DNA of 64,000 nt, from contig NZ_JAFREP010000016.1 in assembly GCF_017377855.1 (NCBI RefSeq), forward strand, positions 124,001 to 188,000, written 5' to 3'. Every line of letters begins with the position of its first letter. Within the stretch, counting starts at the first letter, position 1. Source of the DNA: Acanthopleuribacter pedis. GTDB taxonomy: Bacteria; Acidobacteriota; Holophagae; Acanthopleuribacterales; Acanthopleuribacteraceae. The notes under the pieces are model-generated. The model was not told the origin of the DNA. It worked only from the letters and a program-made list of their open reading frames with translations, and did not search any database. Shown piece by piece: positions 26,829-35,391 of this stretch. The translations under genes were made by a program, and so were the position numbers.

Positions 26829-28196
26829 ATGATGACTTATTGGAAAGGGCTGACCACCGCTTTGTGTGTTTTGAGCGGTCTGGTCGGCGGGCTCTTTGCC
26901 GACGACGGCTTGAAGTTGCCCCATGTGCATTACCAGCTCGACAACGGGCTAAACGTAATTTTGTATCAAGACGACGCCGTGCCGATGGTGGCGGTGAATA
27001 TGTGGTACCACGTCGGTAGCGGCCACGAAAAAGTGGGGCGAACCGGTTTTGCCCACCTGTTCGAGCACATCTTGTTCGAGGGCTCGAAAAACGTACCCGA
27101 GGGCTACTTCGATATTTGGCTGGAAGAGGTCGGCGGTGAGAACAACGGCTCTACCACCACCGACCGCACCAATTACTACGAAATCGTGCCCAAACACGCA
27201 CTCGAACTGGCGTTGTTTTTGGAATCGGACCGTATGGGATTCCTGTTGGAGGCGATGTCGCAGAAAAAGTTGGACGGCCAGCGCGACATCGTTAAAAACG
27301 AACGGCGTGAACGCTACGACAACGCGCCCTACGGCCAAGTATTTCCCAACTTGGTGGAAATGCTGTACCCCAAGGGACATCCCTATTCATGGTCGCCCAT
27401 TGGCGACATGGCCGACCTTGATGCCGCCTCGCTTGAAGACGTGGTCGAATTTTTTAAGGTGTACTACGGTCCCAACAACGCGAGCCTGGTCATCGCGGGC
27501 GATATTGAAATCGAGCCGACCAAAGCCTTGGTCGAAAAGTGGTTCGGCGCGATTCCCCGCGGCAAACCGGTGCCCCCCTTGGCGTCTGTCGGCGCGCGTA
27601 TCGACGGCGAGAAACGCCGTGTTTTGGAAGACGATGTGCAACTGGAACGCGTCGTTTTGGGTTGGAACACGCCGCGCGCTTTCGGGCCCACCGACGCCAC
27701 CTTCGACATCCTCGCACAACTCTTGACCGGTGGGAAAAATTCCCGCCTGCACAAACGCTTGGTGTACGACCTGCAAATCGCCCAATCCGTTTCGGCCTTT
27801 AACTGGAGCAAGTTGCAGGGTAGCGACTTCATTATTATTGCGACCGGTCGTGCCGGGGTGAGCGCCGCCCAATTGGAGAAGGTGATTGATGAAGAACTGG
27901 AAAAGCTCAAACAAGAAGCGCCCGCCGCGCGCGAGCTGCAACGGGTGATCAACCAAACCCGTGCCGCCACCTTGGCCGGCCTTCAAGACATCGAAACCGT
28001 GGCCGAAACCCTCAACCGTTATTACTTCTACACCGGAAACCCGGATTATTTGGGTGAGGAACTTGGGGCGCTTTCCTTGGTGGAACCTCAAGACGTGTCC
28101 ACCATGGCCAAAACCTACCTGCGTCCCGACCGGCGCGTTGTGATTACCGTGGTTCCCAAAAAACAAGGGGCGGATGCCGAGGGAGGTACGCCATGA
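26829..28196 (+). CDS. M16 family zinc metallopeptidase, catalytic subunit
   Basis: The product has about 455 residues. Tandem ATGs at 26829 and 26832 follow an AGAGG site. A signal peptide (residues ~1-24) precedes the mature chain. The inverted zinc motif HLFEH (His76, His80) is followed by the expected distal Glu (Glu158 in KNERR), so the site is complete. The C-terminal half is the second M16 domain. This is a pitrilysin/processing-peptidase-like enzyme, probably periplasmic, acting in a clamp with the protein encoded next. Its TGA overlaps the next ATG. Confidence 0.93.
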   Translation: MMTYWKGLTTALCVLSGLVGGLFADDGLKLPHVHYQLDNGLNVILYQDDAVPMVAVNMWYHVGSGHEKVGRTGFAHLFEHILFEGSKNVPEGYFDIWLEEVGGENNGSTTTDRTNYYEIVPKHALELALFLESDRMGFLLEAMSQKKLDGQRDIVKNERRERYDNAPYGQVFPNLVEMLYPKGHPYSWSPIGDMADLDAASLEDVVEFFKVYYGPNNASLVIAGDIEIEPTKALVEKWFGAIPRGKPVPPLASVGARIDGEKRRVLEDDVQLERVVLGWNTPRAFGPTDATFDILAQLLTGGKNSRLHKRLVYDLQIAQSVSAFNWSKLQGSDFIIIATGRAGVSAAQLEKVIDEELEKLKQEAPAARELQRVINQTRAATLAGLQDIETVAETLNRYYFYTGNPDYLGEELGALSLVEPQDVSTMAKTYLRPDRRVVITVVPKKQGADAEGGTP

Positions 28197-29629
28197 GCCA
28201 GACGGGTCGTTTTTTGCTGACATCGCTGCTGTTGGTTGCGACAGCGTTTGCCGCGGATCGCACCAAACCCGAATTGAGCGAGCCGGAACCCTGGGTTGCC
28301 AAATCCGTGCAGTCCTTTAAATTGAGCAATGGTTTGCCGGTTTATGTGTACCCCAAGCCGGGGCCGGCGTTGGTTAGCCTGCAAACCCTGGTTACCAAAG
28401 GGTGGGCCGATGACCCCAACGGCCAGGCCGGCTTAACCCATTTGTTGGGTTCCGTTTTGGAGGAAGGCGCGGGCGGACGCGAGGCCTTGGCGCTTGCCGA
28501 GGCGCTGGAATTACTGGGCGCGGACCTGTCGGTTTGGACCGATCACCACGGGATGGGCCTGAGCTTGGATGTGACCACGGATCAGTTCGACGCCGCCGCC
28601 GCGATTTTCCGCGATGTGCTGCTCAAACCCGATTTCCCCGAGGCGGAAATCGAACGTGCCAAAAACAGGTACGTCAATGGTTTGATCGCCGCGTACGACG
28701 AGGTTGGCCGCATCGGACGCACCGTCTTTTTTAACCAAATCTACGGTGCCGAGCATCCTTACGGCCAATTACCCAGCCGGGGCTGGCCGCAATACCGCGC
28801 GCTGACCCGCGACCAACTGCGCGCGTTCCACCGCGCTCATTTCCATGCCGGCAACATGGCGATGGTGGTGTCGGGCGCCCTGTCCGCGGCGGAGGTGAAA
28901 ACCAAGTTGGAGGCTTTGTTTGGTTCGATTCCCGCCAAAGAAGCGACTGCCGGTGTGGTGCCCAAGCCGCCCAAAGAGGGCAAGCGCCGCATTGTTTTGG
29001 TGGATAAACCGGGTGCCGCCCAATCTTATTTGGGTTTGGGTCATCTGGGCGTGCCGCTTGACAGCCCGGATTATTACGCGGTGCAGGTGATGAACACCAT
29101 TTTGGGCGGCACCTTCGCCAGCCGTTTGAACCAAAATATTCGCGAGGAAAACGGTTATGCCTACAACGCCTACTCCTACTTTGTGAATCGTTTGGGGGTC
29201 GGTCCGTTTTATGCGCGTTCTGATGTTCAGACCGACGCCACCGCCGCGGCTGTCGGCGAGTTTTTCAACGAGTTTACGCGCATGAGAAAGGACCTGAGCG
29301 AGGACGATGTTCGCCGCGCCAAAAACTACCTGACGCTGGGTTATCCCGGCTCCTTCGCGCGGGTAGACCAGATCACCGGCACCTACATCGACTTGCTCGG
29401 TAAGCGCCGGCCGGTAACGATGCCGGAAACCTACACGCGCGCCGTCAACGCCGTCACCTTGAAGGATGTGCGTGCGGCGGCTAATAAGTACCTTAAACCC
29501 AAAAACATGTTGGTGGTGGTTGTGGGCGACCGCGCCAAGGTGGAAGCCGAACTCAAGGCGTTGAAACTTGGGAAGGTGACCGTAGCAAGCATTGAACAGG
29601 CTTTGGGTGAAAAACCTTCGGTTGAATAA
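28193..29629 (+). CDS. M16 family inactive partner subunit
   Basis: The 478-residue protein has a signal peptide (about 1-20). The M16 N-domain has HLLGS in place of HxxEH, so zinc cannot bind in the usual way. The C-domain keeps the substrate-binding Arg/Tyr region (REENGYAYNAYSYF). It pairs with the active subunit upstream, sharing a 4-bp ATGA overlap. This active/inactive heterodimer arrangement is the known norm for bacterial two-gene M16B systems. The final 30 residues are Lys-rich. Confidence 0.9.
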   Translation: MSQTGRFLLTSLLLVATAFAADRTKPELSEPEPWVAKSVQSFKLSNGLPVYVYPKPGPALVSLQTLVTKGWADDPNGQAGLTHLLGSVLEEGAGGREALALAEALELLGADLSVWTDHHGMGLSLDVTTDQFDAAAAIFRDVLLKPDFPEAEIERAKNRYVNGLIAAYDEVGRIGRTVFFNQIYGAEHPYGQLPSRGWPQYRALTRDQLRAFHRAHFHAGNMAMVVSGALSAAEVKTKLEALFGSIPAKEATAGVVPKPPKEGKRRIVLVDKPGAAQSYLGLGHLGVPLDSPDYYAVQVMNTILGGTFASRLNQNIREENGYAYNAYSYFVNRLGVGPFYARSDVQTDATAAAVGEFFNEFTRMRKDLSEDDVRRAKNYLTLGYPGSFARVDQITGTYIDLLGKRRPVTMPETYTRAVNAVTLKDVRAAANKYLKPKNMLVVVVGDRAKVEAELKALKLGKVTVASIEQALGEKPSVE

Positions 29630-29668
29630 GTCGCGGCCTGTTTGGCCGTGAGCCGACCGGAACGCAGG

Positions 29669-29700
29669 CCGCGGGGGATTTGCGAATGCCCCGCGGTTTG
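29669..29700 (+). terminator. intrinsic terminator-like hairpin after M16 genes
   Basis: CCGCGGGG (29669-29676) pairs with CCCCGCGG (29689-29696) around a 12-base loop and is followed by TTTG. The strong stem and short T tail fit the end of the M16 operon. Confidence 0.55.
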
Positions 29701-30084
29701 GGTCCAGGACGATCACCTGGGCCTAACTAGATGATATACAGTGAGTTATTTTGTTGCCGGCGACTGTATTTTTTCGGCTGTTATATTTGTTCCAGCCTTA
29801 GGTTGACGGCGTCCCTGGTGATTGCCGCACCGGTCGTCCCGCGGTGGATCCCGTGGTGGGGTTTGTCCTTTGCCGCCGGGCGACGCTTGCAAGGCTGGTT
29901 TTGTTGCATTTATTTCTTTTCGTTCATGCTGTTTGCATGACTTGCCCGCAAGGAGAACGCCTTTTTACAAGGGTGCCGAGGTTGCTTGTTTCCGCCTTGG
30001 GTACACGCTTGGGAAGGCGTCGAGATCGGGTTAACGATGTTGCCGTTGGGACACCTCGGTGGCGGGAATTTGGTGGAGGCCTTC
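29701..30084. other. promoter region upstream of the CHAT/STAND gene
   Basis: There is no gene with a plausible ribosome site here. An AT-richer block at 29728-29790 contains an inverted TACAGT/ACTGTA pair (about 29737-29769) and is the likeliest promoter. Reading frames upstream of 30085 are open but lack a good start. Confidence 0.4.
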
Positions 30085-33000
30085 ATGGCGAAGTGGCTGT
30101 TTGAACTGGTTGGGGATGTGTTGACGTGTCATGATCCCGCTGGTCGACAACGTGCCCAAGTGACGCTTGCGGAAGACGACTATAGGGGCTTGTTAAAGTG
30201 GTCCTGCGAATCGAAAACGGCGCTCGAAGATCGGCGTCATATCGGGCGGACCATCTATCATTGGCTGACCCATCTCCCTGAAATCGAAGCATTTTTTGAG
30301 CAGGCTTGCCGCGACGGTATTTTGTGGCGTGTCTGCGGAAGCCATTCCTTGGGCAAGGTCCCTTGGGAACTGGTTCACGACGGCGAGCAGTTCCTCGCGG
30401 CCGGTTTGGAACCGCATTTCTTCGCCGTGCGCCGCGCCCAGTTGGGTGCCCATTCGCCGCCTGTTTTGCCTGATCGCGCCGCCCGCCTGCTGATGATGGC
30501 GTTTAACCCGTTCCCGCCGCGTGACGCGGAGGAAGCCGATGTTGATTTTGCCAACACCGATACCCTCGAGCTTATTTCTCAGGAAGAGGCCCTGGTGCTG
30601 GAAGCGCTGGTCGACCTGACGCTGGAAGTCCAGGTTGAAGATTCGGGGAACCTGACCCTTATTAACGAGGCCCTGCACGAATTAAACAGTAATTACTTCG
30701 AAATGATTCACCTGCGTGGCCGATTTGTGTTCCACGAGGGCGCACCCTGCCTAATCACCGAGAACCAGAACGGCTTAATCCAATATGCCCGAGATTCACG
30801 GTTGGTCCTTTCGCTGGCGCCGCAAATGCCGCGGCTGTTGGTGTTGATTGGTTTTGATACCGGTGAGGCCGAAGAAGAGGCCGCGTTGCAGGCCATGGCC
30901 CGCGATCTTGTCGGCCAAGGTGCCCCGGCCGTTCTAACCTGGCTGCGTCCGGCGGGGGATCCCTCGGTCCGAACCGCCTGTGCCGAGTTATACCGCAACC
31001 TTTCCGAGGGCTTGTCGGTGATTGACGCCGTGCAGCATGTGCGCGCTTTGTTGAATGCCTCGAGCATCGACGGGTGGCACAACCTGCTGCTGCATACCGA
31101 CCAAACCGCGCCAGTGCCCCTGGCCAACGCCGTGCATGCCGCCTTGCGCTGTCAGCCGGGCATTCCCAACGGCTCAGCCGTGTTGTTTTCGCCCGCCGGC
31201 AGCAAATCCGCCATCTGCCCGGCCTGTATGTATGTCGGCCGTCGTACCGATACCCAGTTGACCCTGAACCTCCTGCGCAAGCAACAGGACGGACGCGCCA
31301 AGTATCCCGGCCTGGTCTTGTACGGCGCACCGGGTGTCGGCAAAAGCAGCCTGGCCGCGCGCCTGCGCGAACGTTTGTTTGAGGGACGTCAGGTCGTGCT
31401 GCGGGGTCCACTGAGTGAAGCCTCGTTGATCCGGGGCTTAAATGACGCCTTAAACGATCCACGCGCCGCCGAAATTCTCGACAACGACGAGGACACGCTT
31501 TTTGATCGTTTGGAGATGTTGCTGCTCGAGGTCATGGATCCCGAGCCGGCGGTGATTACCTTTGAAGATTTTGAAATTAATGGGGAACGGGGTTCCGATG
31601 GTTTTTACGAGACCGACGAGGCCGGATTCTTGGCACTAAAACCCGAACCCGCGCGGATTTTTGACACCGTGGTTCGAGTTGTTTCCGAAACCATATGTGA
31701 AACCCAAATCCTGGTTACCAGCCGGTTCCCCGTGGGGCCGCGGGAGGATCCCGACACCCTCGCCTTATACCGCTTGGGCGCGATGGATCAAGCCGACGTG
31801 CTTAAAAAATTGCGCCAACTACCGATCCTCGGCAAGCGCGGCTGCGGCGATCCCGTGATTGCCCGCCGGGCTTTGGCGGTTGCCGAGGGGAACCCCAAGC
31901 TGCTGGAACTCTGCGGTACCGTGGTGAGCGGCCCGCAACGGCGCGTTTGGTCGGAAGACTACGTGACGCGCTTTTTGGACGAACTGGGGAAGGTTGCACT
32001 GGATCGTCGGCTTGATCGGGCTTGGGTTCTGCTGCTGGAAGTTTTGACACCCGAGGCGCGCAAGTTACTCGGTTACCTTGTTTTAATCCAAGTACCCATT
32101 ACCTGCGAAACCCTGCACGCCATCGTCGGGGATGAAATCAACGACAGTCATTTGCAAGGTTTGTTGGAAATGCAGCTGGTTTCGGTTTCGCACGGGACCG
32201 TCGGCGACGCCGACCGGTATTACGTGGCGCCGGGCGTCGGCGAGGTGATGGACGATTTGCGCAAGGATTGGCAGGCCGTGAGTCAGATGAAAATTCGTGC
32301 GGCCCGCTCCTTGTACCGTGCCAGTTGGGATATTTACAATGCGCGGCAATTGGCGCAGGCTCGCGAGGCCTATCGTTTGGCTTGCGTGGGTCGTGAATCC
32401 GAACTGGCCGTGTCCTGTGGGTTGTCCTTGGCCGAGGCCTTGGTGAGCCGTTCGCGTTTTGTTGAGGCCGGCTGGATTTGTTCCGAGCTGGTGACCCGCT
32501 TTGGCGAAGGTTACGCCGTCTTGCGCGAGTGGGCACGTGCCGAGTTGGCCTTGGGTCGCACCGATTCCGCCACCCAAAAATTGCAGCGGGCGCGCCAGTG
32601 GGCCGTAACCCACCCCGAACACATGCGGGAAGAGGACGAGGCGCCCTTGTGTGCCGAGGCCCGCGAGGCCCCGGGCGGAACGCCCTGTCGCGACATGCTC
32701 GACCAGGCCTTGTCCATGTTGGAAGACGCCTTGCCCGTGTTCGAGGATCCCTACAGCGTGTGCAACATCCCCGAGGAAGCGCGTGGCGAAACCGCATCTC
32801 ATTACTCATTGGGGCTTATTTTGTCCAATCAGGGGCGCTCCCGTGAGGCCGGTGAACATCTGCGTCGTGCCCTGGTGAAAGCTCGCAAAATGGGCGACCT
32901 TGCTTGCCAGGCCTCTGTCCACCTTGAATTGGGCGATTTGGCCATGATGCGGGGCGAATATGAACGCGCCCAGGACGAGATTCAAGGGGCCGCCGATCTT

Positions 33001-33846
33001 TGGGAACGTTTGGGGTACGCCAAAGGGCAGGCCAAGGCCATGCTGGCATTGGCGCGGGTCCAACGCAAAACCGAGGAGCTTGAAGACGCGGTTGGTGCGC
33101 TAACCGAGGCGCTTGCGCTGGCAGGGGAGGAAGAGGACCGCCGCCTTGAGGCCCACATCCACCGCGAATGGGGTGAATTACTGCTGGAAAACGAGGATCC
33201 TCATGCCGCGCTCGACCATTTCAAGCAGGCTTGTGTGCTGTTCAAAGAGCTGCGTGAAAAACGGTTTTTGGCACTCGCCCTTGTCGATGGGAGCGAGGCG
33301 TTTCAGCAACTGGGGCGCGACGAGCGGGCTGAAAGTGATCTGCTCAAAGCGGCCTGGATTTTGGCCGAAGAACGCGCGTGGCATGACTTGGCCGATACCC
33401 TGTTCCGGCTGGGTCGCGGGCGCGATCCGCTCAGCAACGATTACCTGGCCCAGGGACTGTGGCTCAGCTTGCGTATTGGGTTTCCGCTCGATCGTTTTCT
33501 GCCGCGGGGTTACGCCTTGATGGAGCGGCTGGGCCCGCGTCATGGTCTGGCCCGGTTGCTGGCCCGTGCCCTGCCCGTTTTGTTGGTGATGTACGGTGAC
33601 GACCATCCGAAACAACGGGAAATGCTGAATGAGGCGAGCAGCGCCGTTTTGGGTTTCATTGGGGCCGACCACATCAACCCGGAGACCTTCACCTTGTGGG
33701 TCGCCGAGCATGGGTTGGAAAACCCCCAGCAGGTATTGGAGAACTTGGACCGAGAGCTGGCCCACTTCATCCACCGCGGCTCATGGATTCCCGACCGCGC
33801 CTACTTCCAAGATTTCAGGTGGCCTGAATTTTCCATCGAGGGTTAA
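30085..33846 (+). CDS. degenerate-CHAT / STAND NTPase / TPR protein (1253 aa)
   Basis: I start at the ATG at 30085 because GGTGGAGG lies five bases upstream. Residues ~60-360 align with a CHAT (caspase-like) domain, with LGKVPWELVHDGEQFLAAGL, MIHLRGRFVFHEG and GAPAVLTWLRPAGD. The catalytic GHG has become GRF and the NACxS Cys region reads LIGFDTG, so both catalytic His and Cys appear lost. Residues ~400-560 form a P-loop NTPase: Walker A GAPGVGKSS (about 414), Walker B AVITFEDF, sensor ILVTSRF. TPR-type repeats (about 780-1170) follow. It looks like a STAND signalling ATPase with a pseudo-protease head. The next gene is NTAQ1-like, 21 bp away. Confidence 0.85.
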   Translation: MAKWLFELVGDVLTCHDPAGRQRAQVTLAEDDYRGLLKWSCESKTALEDRRHIGRTIYHWLTHLPEIEAFFEQACRDGILWRVCGSHSLGKVPWELVHDGEQFLAAGLEPHFFAVRRAQLGAHSPPVLPDRAARLLMMAFNPFPPRDAEEADVDFANTDTLELISQEEALVLEALVDLTLEVQVEDSGNLTLINEALHELNSNYFEMIHLRGRFVFHEGAPCLITENQNGLIQYARDSRLVLSLAPQMPRLLVLIGFDTGEAEEEAALQAMARDLVGQGAPAVLTWLRPAGDPSVRTACAELYRNLSEGLSVIDAVQHVRALLNASSIDGWHNLLLHTDQTAPVPLANAVHAALRCQPGIPNGSAVLFSPAGSKSAICPACMYVGRRTDTQLTLNLLRKQQDGRAKYPGLVLYGAPGVGKSSLAARLRERLFEGRQVVLRGPLSEASLIRGLNDALNDPRAAEILDNDEDTLFDRLEMLLLEVMDPEPAVITFEDFEINGERGSDGFYETDEAGFLALKPEPARIFDTVVRVVSETICETQILVTSRFPVGPREDPDTLALYRLGAMDQADVLKKLRQLPILGKRGCGDPVIARRALAVAEGNPKLLELCGTVVSGPQRRVWSEDYVTRFLDELGKVALDRRLDRAWVLLLEVLTPEARKLLGYLVLIQVPITCETLHAIVGDEINDSHLQGLLEMQLVSVSHGTVGDADRYYVAPGVGEVMDDLRKDWQAVSQMKIRAARSLYRASWDIYNARQLAQAREAYRLACVGRESELAVSCGLSLAEALVSRSRFVEAGWICSELVTRFGEGYAVLREWARAELALGRTDSATQKLQRARQWAVTHPEHMREEDEAPLCAEAREAPGGTPCRDMLDQALSMLEDALPVFEDPYSVCNIPEEARGETASHYSLGLILSNQGRSREAGEHLRRALVKARKMGDLACQASVHLELGDLAMMRGEYERAQDEIQGAADLWERLGYAKGQAKAMLALARVQRKTEELEDAVGALTEALALAGEEEDRRLEAHIHREWGELLLENEDPHAALDHFKQACVLFKELREKRFLALALVDGSEAFQQLGRDERAESDLLKAAWILAEERAWHDLADTLFRLGRGRDPLSNDYLAQGLWLSLRIGFPLDRFLPRGYALMERLGPRHGLARLLARALPVLLVMYGDDHPKQREMLNEASSAVLGFIGADHINPETFTLWVAEHGLENPQQVLENLDRELAHFIHRGSWIPDRAYFQDFRWPEFSIEG

Positions 33847-33867
33847 CCTATTTGGGGAGGTGAAGGC

Positions 33868-34452
33868 GTGCGGGCGTTCGATGGGCAACCCTCGCCGGCC
33901 ATGGATCAACCAATCGAACTGGATTACCAGGCCTACTATTGCGAGGAAAACGTATGGCGGGCACTGCACCATCCCATGTTGCAGGCCCACCCGACCTTTG
34001 CTGTTTTCATTTCCAATCCGGCCCGAATGTGCCCCGTGTGGGGCATGCGCGCCGGTGAAAGTGAAACGCATCCCGTGCTGTGGGACTACCATGTCGTCCT
34101 GTTGGAGGAACATCCGTCGGGGCCGTTCATTTGGGATAGCGATACCCGGTTTGGCGTTCCCTGTGGCGCGCGAGACTACCTGGAGAAAAGCTTCCGTTTT
34201 GGCTTGAAACCTGAGTTTGCGCCTTATTTTCGGGTGGTTGATCGGGATACGATGCGTGCCCACTTCAGCACGGACCGCGGCCACATGAAAGGCCCCAACG
34301 GGTGGCAGGCGCCGCCGCCGTCCTGGCCGCTTCCGGGTGCGCCCAAGGCTGGCAACCTGGCGCGTTTTATCGATATGACCGAGGCCTGGTTCGGTGACGT
34401 TTATACGCTGGAAGACTTTGCACGCCGGCTTCTCGCCAAAAATCCTCGTTAA
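33868..34452 (+). CDS. NTAQ1-like protein N-terminal glutamine amidohydrolase
   Basis: A GTG at 33868 lies seven bases after GGGGAGG. The 194-residue protein matches the eukaryotic WDYHV/NTAQ1 family throughout: YYCEENVW (Cys25), VFISNPARMCPVW, VLWDYHVVLL (His75), FIWDSDT (Asp90), FASDRSHMK-like HFSTDRGHMKGPNGW, APPPSWP and VYTLEDFARR. The three residues correspond to human Cys28, His81 and Asp97. The family deamidates N-terminal Gln to Glu, creating a secondary N-degron in eukaryotes. Bacterial homologues are few. Its position suggests co-transcription with the pseudo-CHAT STAND gene. No arginyl- or leucyl-transferase is in the window. Confidence 0.9.
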   Translation: MRAFDGQPSPAMDQPIELDYQAYYCEENVWRALHHPMLQAHPTFAVFISNPARMCPVWGMRAGESETHPVLWDYHVVLLEEHPSGPFIWDSDTRFGVPCGARDYLEKSFRFGLKPEFAPYFRVVDRDTMRAHFSTDRGHMKGPNGWQAPPPSWPLPGAPKAGNLARFIDMTEAWFGDVYTLEDFARRLLAKNPR

Positions 34453-34485
34453 CTCAAGCCGCCGCGATGGGGTGTTCTTCCCAGC

Positions 34486-35058
34486 TCATCGCCCGAGGAT
34501 GCGGTCCAAAAAACCGCGGTAGCTTTCGTCACAGATCACTTTATCGTCCAGTTCACAGGAGAAGCGCGCCCCGCGTTTGCGGTAGCCGATCATGTAATTC
34601 ACCGATTGGCGGAGCTGCTCCTCCAAACGGCTGTTGTTGTTGAGAAATTCGACCCGGTCGCGTACCCAATCCAACAGGGTTAAACCGTCGCTTTCGCGGA
34701 TGTTGAGGTAGTGAGCCAGACCAACCGGACCCTTGGGATTTTTGAGCAATTCCACAAAAATGACTTTGATGATTTCGATCCCACGGTAATAGGTTGCCGC
34801 GCGCAGCAGGCTTCCGCCGGAGAAGGAACCGCGTTTCTCGCATTCGATCATCCCATAATGTTTGGCCAGCTCGATGCCGTGAACCTGCTTCAGGTGTTCC
34901 AGTTCCCGCTGAAACTTAGAGGCGTTGCGGGACCGAATCGTTTTGCCGAGATCCTCTGAGATCTCATCCCAATTGGGGTTGCCCTTGAGGCCCATTTGGG
35001 CATATGCCGAGGGAAACACTACCGGCAAGAACACCATAAAGGACCATGCCCAACGCAA
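34486..35058 (-). CDS. small secreted hypothetical protein (about 190 aa)
   Basis: A TTG at 35058 (eight bases after GAGAGG) gives a signal peptide LRWAWSFMVFLPVVFPSAYA and a mature chain beginning QMGLKGNPNWDEISEDLG; a TTG at 35064 is an alternative. The mature part is helical, with ASKFQRELEHLKQVHGIELA, an ankyrin-like SGGSLLRAATYYRGIEIIKV and a C-terminal pair of Cys (SCELDDKVICDES) that could form a disulfide. No family is recognised. It lies downstream of the FAM20-like kinase gene on the same strand, with a 333-bp gap. Confidence 0.6.
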   Translation of the reverse strand: MRWAWSFMVFLPVVFPSAYAQMGLKGNPNWDEISEDLGKTIRSRNASKFQRELEHLKQVHGIELAKHYGMIECEKRGSFSGGSLLRAATYYRGIEIIKVIFVELLKNPKGPVGLAHYLNIRESDGLTLLDWVRDRVEFLNNNSRLEEQLRQSVNYMIGYRKRGARFSCELDDKVICDESYRGFLDRILGR

Positions 35059-35391
35059 TTGCAATGACCTCTCCCCCCGGTTGACGCGCTTAGCGTGCCA
35101 ACCCCTCGCTCGCAGCCGGTTGGCCGGCTGTCTGAAATAACCGTGATCCCATCCCGGGACATGCCGGGCGCCCACAATCGGTCTCGCTAGCAATGTTCTC
35201 GGTCGTCGCTCTGGGAATCATAACTATTTCAGCCTCCCCAACCGTCTCAACCGAGCCGCCGGGTAAAAACCTGTATTTGCTGATGAAAGCGTTCTGAGGA
35301 ATCATACCTGAGCACGGCGCGAACGGCGAGTTAAAAGCGGTTTTGCCCGAGCCGGGTAGGGGATGCGTGGGATACCCTGTGTTCGGGAAAC
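35059..35391. other. intergenic region, no feature recognised
   Basis: This 333-bp stretch lies between two minus-strand genes. I see no frame with a ribosome site, no strong hairpin with a T tract and no repeat copy. Confidence 0.4.

Noticed and set aside
29731..29940. 69-residue hydrophobic frame upstream of the CHAT gene
   Set aside because: There is no ribosome site, and its Cys/Phe/Trp-rich composition is typical of a T-rich non-coding stretch.
30085..33846. Active caspase-like protease of the Craspase kind
   Set aside because: Both catalytic His and Cys positions of the CHAT domain appear substituted, and no CRISPR components are nearby.
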